The translations under genes and the position numbers were made by a program. Positions 27,898 through 36,735 of a stretch of 64,000 nt of DNA are shown one piece after another (position 1 is the stretch's first letter; every line of letters starts with the position of its first letter). The stretch is from Neisseriaceae bacterium (GTDB taxonomy: Bacteria > Pseudomonadota > Gammaproteobacteria > Burkholderiales > Neisseriaceae). The stretch spans positions 1 to 64,000 of the forward strand of contig JAFTFY010000007.1 in the NCBI GenBank assembly GCA_017458185.1, written 5' to 3'. The notes beneath the pieces were generated by a model. The model worked only from the letters and a program-made list of their open reading frames with translations, did no database searches and was not told where the DNA came from.

Positions 27898-28994
27898 GTA
27901 ATGATCCACACAATTATGATGACTTATTTGAAGTCGAAGAAAAAGACGGCAAACACCCATTAAACCAAAGCAATTCATCATCAGTTGCCAATACTGCCAA
28001 AAGAACGGCACTATTTGTGGTTATTGCTTTGGGTTTATTGTTGGGTTTTGGTGCATTAGGTGCTTCTTGGGTGAAAAAGAAGTTACACAAAGCACCACAA
28101 GAACAAGCAACAGAAAGCGTCCGTAATGTAAGCAGTGTTCCTGACAAAATCGGCAAACCGACAACACCGCCGCCAAGTGTTCAAAATAATAATCAGGCAG
28201 AAAATAAACCTGATGATACGCAACCTAAAAACACCAAACCGCCTGAAAACGATAATTTCAGGCAGCCTGAACATTTTGCGGTGGCAAATGACAACCAACC
28301 CAAACCGCCAACCTTAACAGAACGGCGATTAGCAAGTGGTGATATGCAAAGCAATCCGCAAAACGCCAATCAACAAGCGGCGGCGGTTGCCGTGCGTATG
28401 GTTAAAAATATGAATTTAACGCTGATTAAGGGGACAAAAATCCCCTGCGTGTTGGAAAACAACATTGTTTCCGAACAAGACGGCTTTACTTCGTGCGTGG
28501 TAAGCCACGATATTTATTCAGGCAACGCCAAAACCTTGCTGATTGAAAAAGGCTCTCGCATTACAGGAATGTATTCAGGCAGTGTTAAACACGGCAACAG
28601 ACGCTTACAAATCATTTGGGACAGAATTATTACGCCGTTTGATTTGGCGATTGATTTGAATAGTCCAAGTACAGACAGATTAGGGGCAAGCGGCGTTACA
28701 GGCAAGGTGGATAATCGCTGGGGTTTGCGAATTGGCTCTGCCCTGCTTGTGTCGCTGATTTCTGACACAATGGAAGTAATCGCCGATCGCAATAAAAAAT
28801 CAACCGTATATGTAGAAAGCGAAACCGCCGACACAACCCAAGATATTGCCGAAAAGGTGTTAGATCAATATATCAACTTACCGCCGATTATTTACATTGA
28901 AGAAGGCAAGACTATTCAGATTTATGTACAACAAGATATAGATTTTGCAAGCGTTTATCGCATACGAAAGACAATGTTTCACTATCAGCACTAA
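27894..28994 (+). CDS. virB10: VirB10 energy-sensing core component
   Basis: A 366-residue protein: acidic cytoplasmic N-terminus, one transmembrane helix (residues ~38-60), a Pro/Asn/Gln-rich periplasmic linker to about residue 165, then the TrbI/VirB10 β-barrel domain (LTLIKGTKIPCVLENNIVSEQ, TSCVVSHDIYS, IEKGSRITGMYSG, GVTGKVDNRW). It spans the envelope and links the ATPases to the outer ring. virB11 does not follow, unlike in most VirB operons. A DUS in the linker is read as NFRQPEH. Confidence 0.94.
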   Translation: MSNDPHNYDDLFEVEEKDGKHPLNQSNSSSVANTAKRTALFVVIALGLLLGFGALGASWVKKKLHKAPQEQATESVRNVSSVPDKIGKPTTPPPSVQNNNQAENKPDDTQPKNTKPPENDNFRQPEHFAVANDNQPKPPTLTERRLASGDMQSNPQNANQQAAAVAVRMVKNMNLTLIKGTKIPCVLENNIVSEQDGFTSCVVSHDIYSGNAKTLLIEKGSRITGMYSGSVKHGNRRLQIIWDRIITPFDLAIDLNSPSTDRLGASGVTGKVDNRWGLRIGSALLVSLISDTMEVIADRNKKSTVYVESETADTTQDIAEKVLDQYINLPPIIYIEEGKTIQIYVQQDIDFASVYRIRKTMFHYQH

Positions 28995-29011
28995 CCGCCA
29001 ACTTCCCTTTT

Positions 29012-29042
29012 GCCTGTCTTCCCTACCGACAGGCTTTTTTTT
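29012..29042 (+). terminator. Intrinsic terminator after virB10
   Basis: GCCTGTC-N9-GACAGGC followed by eight Ts. It closes the virB1-virB10 transcript. Confidence 0.9.
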
Positions 29043-29097
29043 CAGGCTGCCTGAAAAGGTATAATAGCGATGATTTTTTGAAGATTAATCACAGATA

Positions 29098-29181
29098 TGA
29101 ACAACAAGCAAAACCACAACAAACAACAGCAACCTGATAAGACAAAGATGATAAAGAACGCTAAAATCAACCAAAAATAGA
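29098..29181 (+). pseudogene. 27-codon ORF, probable deletion remnant of a 9309-like gene
   Basis: The frame MNNKQNHNK...KNAKINQK is flanked and ended by sequence resembling the 9309 gene. Its upstream GGTATAATAGCGA matches TGTATAATAACGA upstream of 9309; its first codons resemble ATGAGTAACAACAAAAACC; its last codons AAAGATGATAAAGAACGCTAA match the 9309 end (AAAGATGATAGAGAACGCTAA). The whole middle is missing. It may still be expressed as a short peptide. Confidence 0.5.
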
Positions 29182-29250
29182 TTTTTATACTGATTTTTTC
29201 AAATTTAAATATGTTAAAATAGCATATATTGATTTATAAAGTTAATTAAA

Positions 29251-30012
29251 ATGGCTTTTTCTTTTTATGAATCATACGCTATGGGGCGTAGCAGTTCCAA
29301 AGATGATGGCGGTGGCTTGATTGCTTTTTTGGTGTTAATTTGGTTTATCACCGATTTTCTGCCTGATTGGTTGGCAAAACAGTTTCACAATTTTTATGTG
29401 TGGTCTGAACCTTTTCGGACACTGTTTTTTCAGGATTTTTTCTACTCTACCGCCTTATATCTACTGCCGATAGGCATTATCTACACGGCTATTCATTTGA
29501 TTTATGGCGATGAGTTAGAAATGCCTGTCAAAACCTTTCTACTCACTCTTGCCGCTGGGGCGATTGCTGGTTTGTGCAAGATTATGTTTCGCATTTCAAC
29601 AGGTAACTGGGCAGATTTTCCTGAAATGATTGATAATCCCTTTATTGGCTTACTGTGGTTGCCTGTGTTGTTGGTATTTATTGTGTCTTACATTGCCTTG
29701 TTATTACTGGCAACAGTAACGGTGATTGCCGCGATTTATGTATGGCTGTCTCGATTGGGTAATTGGGTGAGTGATTATATTGCGGATAAGTTAAAGCCCG
29801 AAGTTGTGTACATTCCGCCAACGCCAATGAGTGATTATGATAAAGCCGTATATAATGCGGCAATACACGCATTTAATGACACATTTTATCCAAAACCTGA
29901 ACGCCGTCCTTTCCACAATACGCTATTCATTATTGTGTGTGTGCCGATTTATACCTTTTTTGCACTGTGGTTTTTATTCTGTGTGGGCGGTTGTATTTAT
30001 TTGTTGATTTAA
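29251..30012 (+). CDS. Multi-pass membrane protein, unknown
   Basis: A 253-residue protein with about six hydrophobic segments (residues ~22-42, 60-82, 95-115, 128-165, 220-253) and a charged loop near 190-215 (YIPPTPMSDYDKAVYNAAIHAFND). It is monocistronic between the virB10 terminator and the convergent relaxase gene. I do not recognise the family. A possible role in exclusion or in protecting the element is only a guess from context. Confidence 0.6.
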   Translation: MAFSFYESYAMGRSSSKDDGGGLIAFLVLIWFITDFLPDWLAKQFHNFYVWSEPFRTLFFQDFFYSTALYLLPIGIIYTAIHLIYGDELEMPVKTFLLTLAAGAIAGLCKIMFRISTGNWADFPEMIDNPFIGLLWLPVLLVFIVSYIALLLLATVTVIAAIYVWLSRLGNWVSDYIADKLKPEVVYIPPTPMSDYDKAVYNAAIHAFNDTFYPKPERRPFHNTLFIIVCVPIYTFFALWFLFCVGGCIYLLI

Positions 30013-30046
30013 TAAGCATTCAGGCAGTCTTTCAGGCTGCCTGAAA

Positions 30047-32638
30047 TTATCTACCCCTTTCAATTTTCACTTTGTTATCTTTCTCTTTCACACTCACCGC
30101 AATCTGCGTTTTATCCACTGCTGCCTGAATGGTTGCCATATCTCGCAAGGACGCATTGACAATTTCAAAACCATTCTTGCCAAACTTCGCCTGTGCGATT
30201 TGTAGGGCTCGGGCGATATTTTCTGCGGTTTTTTCTTTGACAATGACGGCGTTATACGCATTGCTAATCAGTGTGTTACCGTGTTCGTCTCGATAATCAA
30301 GCGTGCCGTTTTTATGAATAAACACCGATAATCCAAAGTCGGGAGCGTGTTGTCTTGGGTAAGGAATTTCATCGCTTTTTGATTGAAATGCTAACCAGTG
30401 ATTGTCTTCATCAATCCGCTCTTTATAGTGTGGATACACTCTTTGCAGTTCAAGCAAAGCGTTCAGGCTGCCTGAAACACTTTCTTTATGCAACCATTCT
30501 AAATAGCGTTCATTGGGTTTTTTGTGTTCTTTGAACAATGGGCGATACTGTTCCTGCAACTGGCTTAATTCATAATCTCGCTTTTGATTGATGAATTTAC
30601 GCCGCACAACCGATTGTGCTTTGCTTTCATTCGGATTTACTTTGAAACGATTGCGGTCAAATACTTTTTGCTTATCGGCTCGGTATTTCTGCCGCAGTAT
30701 TTGAAAATCTTTTAACGCCGCCGCTTCTTCACGATTAAACCTTGCCCACATTAAACTTGATACTGGGGAACGCTGCCTGAAACCGATTTTTTGCTGTTGC
30801 AAGGTGTTATCAATTATTTGCTCGCTTTCGGTGTGCGACAAATTCATATACTGTTGCAGAAATTCAGCGGCGTTCAGGGTTTTATTCTCTACTTGAATGC
30901 GGTCGTTGCCGTATGGATTGATTGAAATATTAAAGTCGGAAGTAGATAAGCCATACTTCACTGAACACATATCTAACAACAAACGACAATCAACCGCATT
31001 GATTTTATGCAATATATCTGCTTGTTTAATGTGATAATCATCGCTTGCACGCTGTAATACGGCAAGCGATTGTGTCGGTGTGCTGTATGTTTTTTGTTTT
31101 AAGCGTCTCTGATTTCGTAACAAGAACACGCTCGCACTCGATTTCTGTGTTGTATTGTCCAAGTCATCGAATGCTGGGGGATACAGTAAATCTGTTCGAT
31201 CATCTTGTTTTCCTGCCCTATTTCGCTGTGCGTTACCACTGCTTGTTGGCAAGTTAGGCAAAGACTGTCTGCCTTTCTGATGATTTGTTCGTTGGGAAGA
31301 AGTCCTAATGTCGATTGCGTTTGATTGCTCTCGATGATTTCGTTGTTGTCGCTCATTATTGCTGTCCTTTATGTTGGTTTCTGCCATAGCATTAACACCC
31401 CCTGTAACAGGCAATTCGTTAATGTGTGGCATTTGGTTAATATGAGGCATATCGTTGATATGCGGCACTTGGTTAATATGTACTGCGTTTTGCAGTAGCG
31501 TTGGGCTTTGTCGCAAATGGGGCTGTCCGTAATTTTTAGGGCGTGATTTTTCAAGTGGCTCGGCATATTGCATTTCTTGTAACAATCTTTGATGAATGGT
31601 AATTTTTTGTTGCAATATTTGCTGTTGCGTTGTTTCGTCTGTGTGATAATAAGCGTCTCGCTGTTTTTGGTTGCCTGAATAAATAAAACGGTGTTCAAAG
31701 GCTTTCTTGCTATACCATTCTTGCAATAATTCTTGATTGCCGTGTCCTATGGCGTATGCTTGTGTTTCTTTCAGGGAGCGTGTTTTTAAGTAATTATCCA
31801 AAAAAACATTGTCTTTAAGATTGATTGCCTTTTTATCAGGATAGCCGTTCAGGCGAAAGTTAATGTACTTCTGCCCAAACTTTTTACTGTCTCGAATTTT
31901 CACTTCGCCCAAAGGTTTTAAGGCTTCGGCTAAATCTTCCACAGATGAAATGGTTTTATCGGCACGAATAAGATTAAAGATTTCGTTTTTAACCGTCTGC
32001 CGACTAAAATAAGAAATACGGTTTTGATTTAATAGGCTATGACGATTATATTGAGCATTCTCATCTGTTAATCGTTTGCGATTGATAGAACCGTCTTTAC
32101 CCAAAATAAAAAAACGGCGATTATCTTTTGGGCTGGCAAGATTATATTTAGCGTTAATATATTCCTGAAAAGCGTCAGTATAAGGAATAATCGGATTATG
32201 CAAACCAATCATATCATCTCGTGTACCTGTATATAAATTATATTTAGGTATCACAATATGAATATGTGGGAATCGCTCATAATCATCACCGTTCATATCT
32301 TTTAAGCGTTTTATTTTAGGTAAATGAGCTTCTGAATAATAATAAAATTCATCATCTCGCCCAGTTGCCGCAAAAACAAACTGACGAAATTCCTGATCAA
32401 TCGCACGCAAAGTTTCTTCATCAATTTTTCTTTCTTTGAATGATAGCGTAATGTGCATATAATGCTCGCTTTCATCATCTTTGGTAAATTGAGCTAACAC
32501 TTCATCAAGCAAGCGAATATCGCCTGATAAAATAACGCGTTTATCTAATTCATCTCTTGAATGTTCTCGACCTGATTTTTGTCCAGTTTCTAAATATTCC
32601 ACAATACCCGAACTACCGCCGCCAAAACGAATTACCAT
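30047..32638 (-). CDS. Relaxase/mobilisation nuclease with C-terminal LPD7-like domain
   Basis: An 863-residue protein. The N-terminal ~220 residues carry relaxase features: GGGSSGIVEYLE, HYMHITLSF and the metal-site triad region FPHIHIVIPKYN, where an HxH lies in a β-strand. The middle is Gln/Asn-rich with repeated HINxMPHIN words (residues ~385-405). The C-terminal ~110 residues resemble LPD7 (DEHGNTLISNAYNAVIV, ENIARALQIAQAKFG). It should nick oriT, stay bound to the 5' end and pilot the strand through VirD4. It overlaps the mobC-like gene by 7 bases and lies left of the oriT-like region. Confidence 0.85.
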   Translation of the reverse strand: MVIRFGGGSSGIVEYLETGQKSGREHSRDELDKRVILSGDIRLLDEVLAQFTKDDESEHYMHITLSFKERKIDEETLRAIDQEFRQFVFAATGRDDEFYYYSEAHLPKIKRLKDMNGDDYERFPHIHIVIPKYNLYTGTRDDMIGLHNPIIPYTDAFQEYINAKYNLASPKDNRRFFILGKDGSINRKRLTDENAQYNRHSLLNQNRISYFSRQTVKNEIFNLIRADKTISSVEDLAEALKPLGEVKIRDSKKFGQKYINFRLNGYPDKKAINLKDNVFLDNYLKTRSLKETQAYAIGHGNQELLQEWYSKKAFEHRFIYSGNQKQRDAYYHTDETTQQQILQQKITIHQRLLQEMQYAEPLEKSRPKNYGQPHLRQSPTLLQNAVHINQVPHINDMPHINQMPHINELPVTGGVNAMAETNIKDSNNERQQRNHREQSNAIDIRTSSQRTNHQKGRQSLPNLPTSSGNAQRNRAGKQDDRTDLLYPPAFDDLDNTTQKSSASVFLLRNQRRLKQKTYSTPTQSLAVLQRASDDYHIKQADILHKINAVDCRLLLDMCSVKYGLSTSDFNISINPYGNDRIQVENKTLNAAEFLQQYMNLSHTESEQIIDNTLQQQKIGFRQRSPVSSLMWARFNREEAAALKDFQILRQKYRADKQKVFDRNRFKVNPNESKAQSVVRRKFINQKRDYELSQLQEQYRPLFKEHKKPNERYLEWLHKESVSGSLNALLELQRVYPHYKERIDEDNHWLAFQSKSDEIPYPRQHAPDFGLSVFIHKNGTLDYRDEHGNTLISNAYNAVIVKEKTAENIARALQIAQAKFGKNGFEIVNASLRDMATIQAAVDKTQIAVSVKEKDNKVKIERGR

Positions 32639-32976
32639 TGTTTTATCACTCCGTTCATTATGGTTAATTGTTGCTCAATATTGTGTAGAACCTGTATCGC
32701 AAAAGAAAGTTGTTCAAAATTTAAATCACCTGCTAAATAAGCACTGTTTAACTGGTGTGCAATTTGATTTAAATTATTACCTGCTTTGGCAATATGGCGA
32801 AAGGCAGCAGCTTTCTCCTTACGGTGATTTTCGCAAGTAAAAAAGGCTTTCATATCGCAAATTGATTGCCGCACAATTTGCGAAACAGGGATATTTGCCT
32901 TATCTTGTATTTCTTTTATCTTTTTTTGCTCGGTTTCACCGATACGGATTGATATTCTTTCCGACTTGTTATCCAT
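32632..32976 (-). CDS. mobC: MobC-like relaxosome accessory protein
   Basis: A 114-residue protein from ATG 32976, with GGAG about 10 bases upstream; an ATG at 32985 is too close to that site. The N-terminal half is ribbon-helix-helix-like (ISIRIGETEQKKIKEIQDKANIPVSQIVRQSI). The C-terminal half has the MobC pattern HIAKAGNNLNQIAHQLN. MobC proteins bind oriT and help the relaxase melt it. It is adjacent to both. Confidence 0.85.
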   Translation of the reverse strand: MDNKSERISIRIGETEQKKIKEIQDKANIPVSQIVRQSICDMKAFFTCENHRKEKAAAFRHIAKAGNNLNQIAHQLNSAYLAGDLNFEQLSFAIQVLHNIEQQLTIMNGVIKQW

Positions 32977-32989
32977 AATAAACATTCTC

Positions 32990-33150
32990 CGACTTTATTC
33001 AACCAAAAGACACCGCAAGGTGTCGGGGTTTCAAAGGGGATTTTCCCCTTTGGCACGGCGACTGAAAGACAAAACGAAGTTTTGTCTGACAAGTCGTGGC
33101 GTGCCTTTTTCGTTACGCCGCATTTTTTCTGCCACACTACATAATGGTTG
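32990..33150. other. Candidate origin of transfer (oriT)
   Basis: Between divergent mobC/relaxase and the stb-like operon lie three compact inverted repeats: GACACC-N4-GGTGTC (33009-33024), AAAGGGGA/TTTTCCCCTTT (33033-33051) and AGACAAAACGAAGTTTTGTCT (33067-33087). GC-rich unpaired DNA (GACAAGTCGTGGCGTGCC) follows. Inverted repeats next to relaxosome genes are the usual oriT signature. The nick site cannot be fixed by eye. Confidence 0.65.
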
Positions 33151-33249
33151 AAATTTTAGCAAAAAAAGTCGGAAAAAGTAAATTTTAATTGTAAATTGTA
33201 GTAAAAAATGTAAAAATATATTTGACAATCTTGAAAACAAGGGGTAGAA

Positions 33250-33443
33250 TATAACCCTATAAAGAGCAATTTTTAATTTGTATGTTCGGCTTGCTTTGTG
33301 GGTTTTTATATGAACTTATAGGGTTTTAATGTCGTTATGATGATTTTTTATAAACTTATAGGTTTAATATTAACCTTACAAATTAAACATTAACTTACAG
33401 GGTTAAAATTAAATTTATAAGTTAATATTCAGGGGTTGAAAAT
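33250..33443. promoter_or_regulatory. Iteron-like repeats upstream of the stb-like operon
   Basis: At least four imperfect direct repeats of AACTTATAGGGTTTTAAT type occur at 33313, 33353, 33392 and about 33426-33443, spaced 39-40 bp (near four helical turns). The last overlaps the ribosome-binding site and start of the 33442 gene. Inverted half copies lie at 33251-33264 (ATAACCCTATAAAG) and 33411-33429. This looks like a binding array for the gene product downstream, as StbA binds the stbDR repeats of plasmid R388, or like replication iterons. Confidence 0.6.
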
Positions 33444-33822
33444 GAAAATTCAAAGAGATTTGATTGTGTTTCTTGTAACCATTGATATACGAGATCGAAA
33501 AATTTGTGAACTTTTGGGCATATCAAAAACAACGCTATATAACTATTTAAAGAAATCCCCTATTTCTGATGAAGAAAAAAAAATATTTTCTATGGATAGT
33601 GGTTTTTATATAGGTCATTTTTGGGAAATGATTTTGAAAATTAAATCTGTGCAATCTGAAACAAAATCTGAATATATCAATAATACAATTCAACAATCTT
33701 TCAGGCTGCCTGAAAATAAAGTTGAAATTAAAAAACAAGAAAGACAAAAAGAAAAAATTGATTTAACTGAATTAGATGAAATTTTAAAAATTAACGAAGA
33801 TCGGATTAAAGAAAATGAGTAA
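33442..33822 (+). CDS. StbA-like DNA-binding protein (by position)
   Basis: The start chosen is ATG 33442, 6 bases after AGGGG; the product has 126 residues. Residues ~12-38 (IDIRDRKICELLGISKTTLYNYLKKS) form a clear helix-turn-helix; the rest is charged and helical. A DUS within the gene is read as FRLPEN. It is preceded by a repeat array and followed by a ParA/StbB-like ATPase and a coiled-coil gene beside oriT, the order of stbA-stbB-stbC in IncW/IncN plasmids. Sequence similarity to StbA itself is not obvious, so the assignment rests on synteny. Confidence 0.55.
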   Translation: MKIQRDLIVFLVTIDIRDRKICELLGISKTTLYNYLKKSPISDEEKKIFSMDSGFYIGHFWEMILKIKSVQSETKSEYINNTIQQSFRLPENKVEIKKQERQKEKIDLTELDEILKINEDRIKENE

Positions 33823-33926
33823 AAAAAATCGAAAGGCAACCTGAAAATCATTCATCTTCTGACTTAATTTTTTCAAAAGAAGATGATCCGAAATACAGTA
33901 TTTTTTAACCAATCATAAGGATAAAA

Positions 33927-34619
33927 ATGATGAAAATGAAAAAAATTGCCGTATTAAATTACAGTGGCAATGTTGGCAAAACAACAATTGTGAATGAAGT
34001 CTTACAACCTAATTTACCTGATTACGAAATTATCACTATTGATAGTGTTAATGTTTCAGGTAAAGAAAAAATCGTTTTTCGTGGTGCGGATACCGATAAG
34101 ATTTTTACTGAATTATTGGTTCAGGAAAATGCCATTTTAGATATTGGTTCGTCTAATTTGGAGCAATATTTTGAAAGTTCCAATGAAGCACAAGAATTAT
34201 TGGAATATATCGACACTTTTATTGTGCCGATTGTTCCTGCCATTAAACAACAAAACGATAGCATTAAAACAATCAAAGATTTAATTAAATTTGGCATTGA
34301 TCCGCAAAAAATATTTGTTGTGGCAAACATTGTCGATAAAGGTGAAAAGGCGATTTTTGACGATATTTTTGCGGCGTTGAAAAAGTTAAGCGTGAATGTT
34401 TGTCAAACACAAATACCCAAACACGAACTGTATCAAAACGGCGGTAGCATTGCCAAACGGGCGGCAGATAATACAGATTACGCTGCTTTGATTGAAGACG
34501 CTCGCCAAAAAGGCGACAGCGAAAAATTGCGTAAATATTCCAATAAGTTTGTGGTGCAACGCCGTGTTATGCGTCTGAACGATATTTTTGTGGCGTTATT
34601 CAATGAGATTGTTCATTAG
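33927..34619 (+). CDS. ParA/StbB-like P-loop ATPase
   Basis: A 230-residue protein with a deviant Walker A near the N-terminus (NYSGNVGKTTIVNEVLQP) and an AILDIGSSNLEQY motif in the Walker A'/B region. Later segments TFIVPIVPAIKQQNDSIKTI and KIFVVANIVDKG match StbB/ParA-type proteins of conjugative plasmids. In R388, StbB is needed for transfer and opposes StbA in positioning the plasmid. AAGGAT lies 5 bases upstream. It heads a tight cluster running to virB11. Confidence 0.75.
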   Translation: MMKMKKIAVLNYSGNVGKTTIVNEVLQPNLPDYEIITIDSVNVSGKEKIVFRGADTDKIFTELLVQENAILDIGSSNLEQYFESSNEAQELLEYIDTFIVPIVPAIKQQNDSIKTIKDLIKFGIDPQKIFVVANIVDKGEKAIFDDIFAALKKLSVNVCQTQIPKHELYQNGGSIAKRAADNTDYAALIEDARQKGDSEKLRKYSNKFVVQRRVMRLNDIFVALFNEIVH

Positions 34620-34629
34620 GGGGTAAGTA

Positions 34630-34959
34630 ATGAATAAGGAAGAAATTGCAACTGCCCCACCAAGTGCTATTTTAGAAGAAATATTTGCTGAAATTTATAC
34701 CATTCGTGGTGAATTGCAACAAAGTCGCCAAGCAATGCAAGATTTGAATAGCGATATGGAAGTTGCGACTAAAAATTATCAGCAATGGACGCAACATTTA
34801 GAACAAGTTTTTAGCGATGGTACAGTAATGAAAATTATTGTTAAAGAGTTAGAAAAATTAGTCGCCGTTCGCACTGAATTAGAAGAAATAACCAAAGAAA
34901 TTAAGACAAATTTTCAACTGATTGCAAAACCGCAAAAACGCCGTTGGTTTGGGAGATAG
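34630..34959 (+). CDS. Coiled-coil protein (StbC-like by position)
   Basis: A 109-residue, almost wholly helical protein with heptad-like spacing (EEIFAEIYTIRGELQQSRQAM, ELEKLVAVRTELEEITKEI) and a basic end (KRRWFGR). GGGGGTAAG lies upstream of ATG. It follows the StbB-like ATPase by 10 bases. No catalytic motif is visible. Confidence 0.6.
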   Translation: MNKEEIATAPPSAILEEIFAEIYTIRGELQQSRQAMQDLNSDMEVATKNYQQWTQHLEQVFSDGTVMKIIVKELEKLVAVRTELEEITKEIKTNFQLIAKPQKRRWFGR

Positions 34960-34962
34960 AAA

Positions 34963-35217
34963 ATGAATGCACCTTTTTGTTTTGACTTTCCCAATATAGC
35001 ACTTGGCATTTTGGTGGGTATTTTCTTGTTTGGCGGTGTGTTGTTGGGGTTTGAAATATATTCAAACAAAACCCAAGCCACTACCACAGCAGAGTACAAA
35101 ATAACGGACGCAAGAATCCAACATTTCACCATTGACGGCATTGAGTGTATCGCAATTAATCGTTACGGCATTAGTTGCGATTGGAATAACCAAAAACTTT
35201 CAGGAGTTACAAAATGA
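34963..35217 (+). CDS. Single-pass membrane protein with GISCDWN motif
   Basis: An 84-residue protein with one transmembrane helix (residues ~9-29) and a periplasmic C-terminal domain ending DGIECIAINRYGISCDWNNQ. The same motif (DGVKCITVGRNGISCDWNDE) occurs in the lipoprotein at 37616. The two cysteines may form a disulfide. It overlaps virB11 by 4 bases, so it is translated with the secretion ATPase. The family is not one I can name. Confidence 0.6.
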   Translation: MNAPFCFDFPNIALGILVGIFLFGGVLLGFEIYSNKTQATTTAEYKITDARIQHFTIDGIECIAINRYGISCDWNNQKLSGVTK

Positions 35218-36290
35218 ACAATCTCTTAAACACAGAAATTGAAATTGACGCAGAAAACGAAGAGTTGAAAAGTCAAATTTACGCCCATTTTCGCCGTTTG
35301 GGTATCGATGAATTATTGAAAACAGACGGCGTAACCGAAATCTGCATTAACGATCCGAAGAATATTTTTTACGAACAATATTCGGTTTGGAAAAATATTG
35401 CACGGCAAAATGTGCCATCAGGCGACAACTCAAATGAAGTCATCAAGGCATTAGGCAAACTGTTAATTAACAGTTCAGGGCAAACACAAGGCTTTGACGC
35501 TAATAATCCTATGTTGTCTCTAACAATGCCTGACGGTGAAAGGGTGCAGTTAGTTCGCCAACCTGCCGCTGAAAATGCGTCTCTCACCATTCGCATACCC
35601 AGTAAGCAGATTTTTACAATGGACGAATATGCCGAAAAAGGTTTGTTCAAAAAAATCAAGCAAACGGACGGTATTACCGATGAAGACCGCGAACTTAAAG
35701 AATTGTTGGCAAAAGAAGACTATCAGCAGTTTATGGAAAAAGCCGTTGCCTATCGCAAAAACATTGTGGTTTCAGGTGCGACTGGCTCAGGCAAAACAAC
35801 CTTTATGAAGACGCTAATTAGCAAAATCGACAAGTCTGAACGCATTATCACCATTGAAGACGCAAGGGAATTGTTTATTGATCACCCGAACAAGGTTCAT
35901 TTGGTGTATCCAAAAAGCAAGTCAGAAAGCACAGTAACCGCAAAATCCTGCTTGGAAGCAACCCTGCGTATGAAACCTGACCGCATTATTTTGGCAGAAG
36001 TTAGGGGCGATGAAGCGTTTTATTTTATTCGTGCTTGCGGCAATGGGCATTCAGGCAGCATAACCAGTTGCCACGCTGATAGTGCTTTAATGGCGTATGA
36101 ACAATTAGCCTTAATGATTGCGGCTTCTAACGATGTGAATTTAAGTTACGGCGTGATTAAGCACCTAATTATGATGACGATTGATATATCAATCCATTTT
36201 GCTAATGATCACGGCGATAGATTTATCACAGGCGTTGATTTTAATCCTGAACGCAAATTAAAACTTTTGCGTGGAGAAAAATTAGATTAA
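35214..36290 (+). CDS. virB11: VirB11 traffic ATPase
   Basis: A 358-residue hexameric secretion ATPase: N-terminal domain (LLKTDGVTEICINDP), Walker A VSGATGSGKTTFMK near residue 187, Asp box TIEDARELF, Walker B-like RIILAEVRGDEA and the His box GHSGSITSCHADSA. VirB11 works with VirB4 and VirD4 at the base of the channel. It is separated from virB10 by over 6 kb that hold the relaxase, oriT and stb-like genes, an unusual split. Confidence 0.95.
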   Translation: MNNLLNTEIEIDAENEELKSQIYAHFRRLGIDELLKTDGVTEICINDPKNIFYEQYSVWKNIARQNVPSGDNSNEVIKALGKLLINSSGQTQGFDANNPMLSLTMPDGERVQLVRQPAAENASLTIRIPSKQIFTMDEYAEKGLFKKIKQTDGITDEDRELKELLAKEDYQQFMEKAVAYRKNIVVSGATGSGKTTFMKTLISKIDKSERIITIEDARELFIDHPNKVHLVYPKSKSESTVTAKSCLEATLRMKPDRIILAEVRGDEAFYFIRACGNGHSGSITSCHADSALMAYEQLALMIAASNDVNLSYGVIKHLIMMTIDISIHFANDHGDRFITGVDFNPERKLKLLRGEKLD

Positions 36291-36302
36291 GAAGAAAAAA
36301 GT

Positions 36303-36329
36303 AAGTCGGAAATGATTTATTTCTGACTT
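36303..36329 (+). terminator. Terminator-like hairpin after virB11
   Basis: AAGTCGGAAAT-N5-ATTTCTGACTT, an 11-base stem with one mismatch, then GCTTTTC. The right arm resembles the CTGACTTA word found before many genes downstream. Confidence 0.7.
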
Positions 36330-36362
36330 GCTTTTCAGGCAACCTGAAAGAAAGGATTAAAA

Positions 36363-36554
36363 ATGGAAAGAACATATTTTTTGTTGATTACACCTACGGT
36401 TGTTAGTGGTCTTATCTGTGCCATTCAATGGGCGAATAAACACTTACAGGAAAATGGAATAGAAACAGGTGCTTTTTGGGTTGTATTTATTATTATATTA
36501 CTGTCAGTGATTTTACCTTTATTAACAGTGATAGATTATATTTTTGATGATTAA
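36363..36554 (+). CDS. Small membrane protein
   Basis: A 63-residue protein with two hydrophobic segments (residues ~5-20 and 38-58). AAAGGA lies 8 bases upstream beside a DUS. No family recognised. Confidence 0.5.
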   Translation: MERTYFLLITPTVVSGLICAIQWANKHLQENGIETGAFWVVFIIILLSVILPLLTVIDYIFDD

Positions 36555-36637
36555 ACGGCACAGTAGATTATGTTAATAAATAATTTTTCAGGCAGCCTGA
36601 AAAAACTTTTCCCTGACTTATTTATGGAGATTTGAAA

Positions 36638-36697
36638 ATGTCGTCTGGTTTTGGGTTGTTCTTAATTATTTTTCTTTGGCTTCTTTGGAATGAGTGA
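36638..36697 (+). CDS. 19-residue hydrophobic micro-protein
   Basis: ATG at 36638 starts MSSGFGLFLIIFLWLLWNE-stop, almost one transmembrane helix. It is preceded by GGAGAT and a leader (ACTTTTCCCTGACTTATTTATGGAGATTT) repeated almost exactly before the 37-residue ORF at 38078. The duplicated leader is the reason to believe it. Confidence 0.45.
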   Translation: MSSGFGLFLIIFLWLLWNE

Positions 36698-36735
36698 AAA
36701 ACTTTTCTCTGACTTAATTTTTAAGGAGTAAAAAA

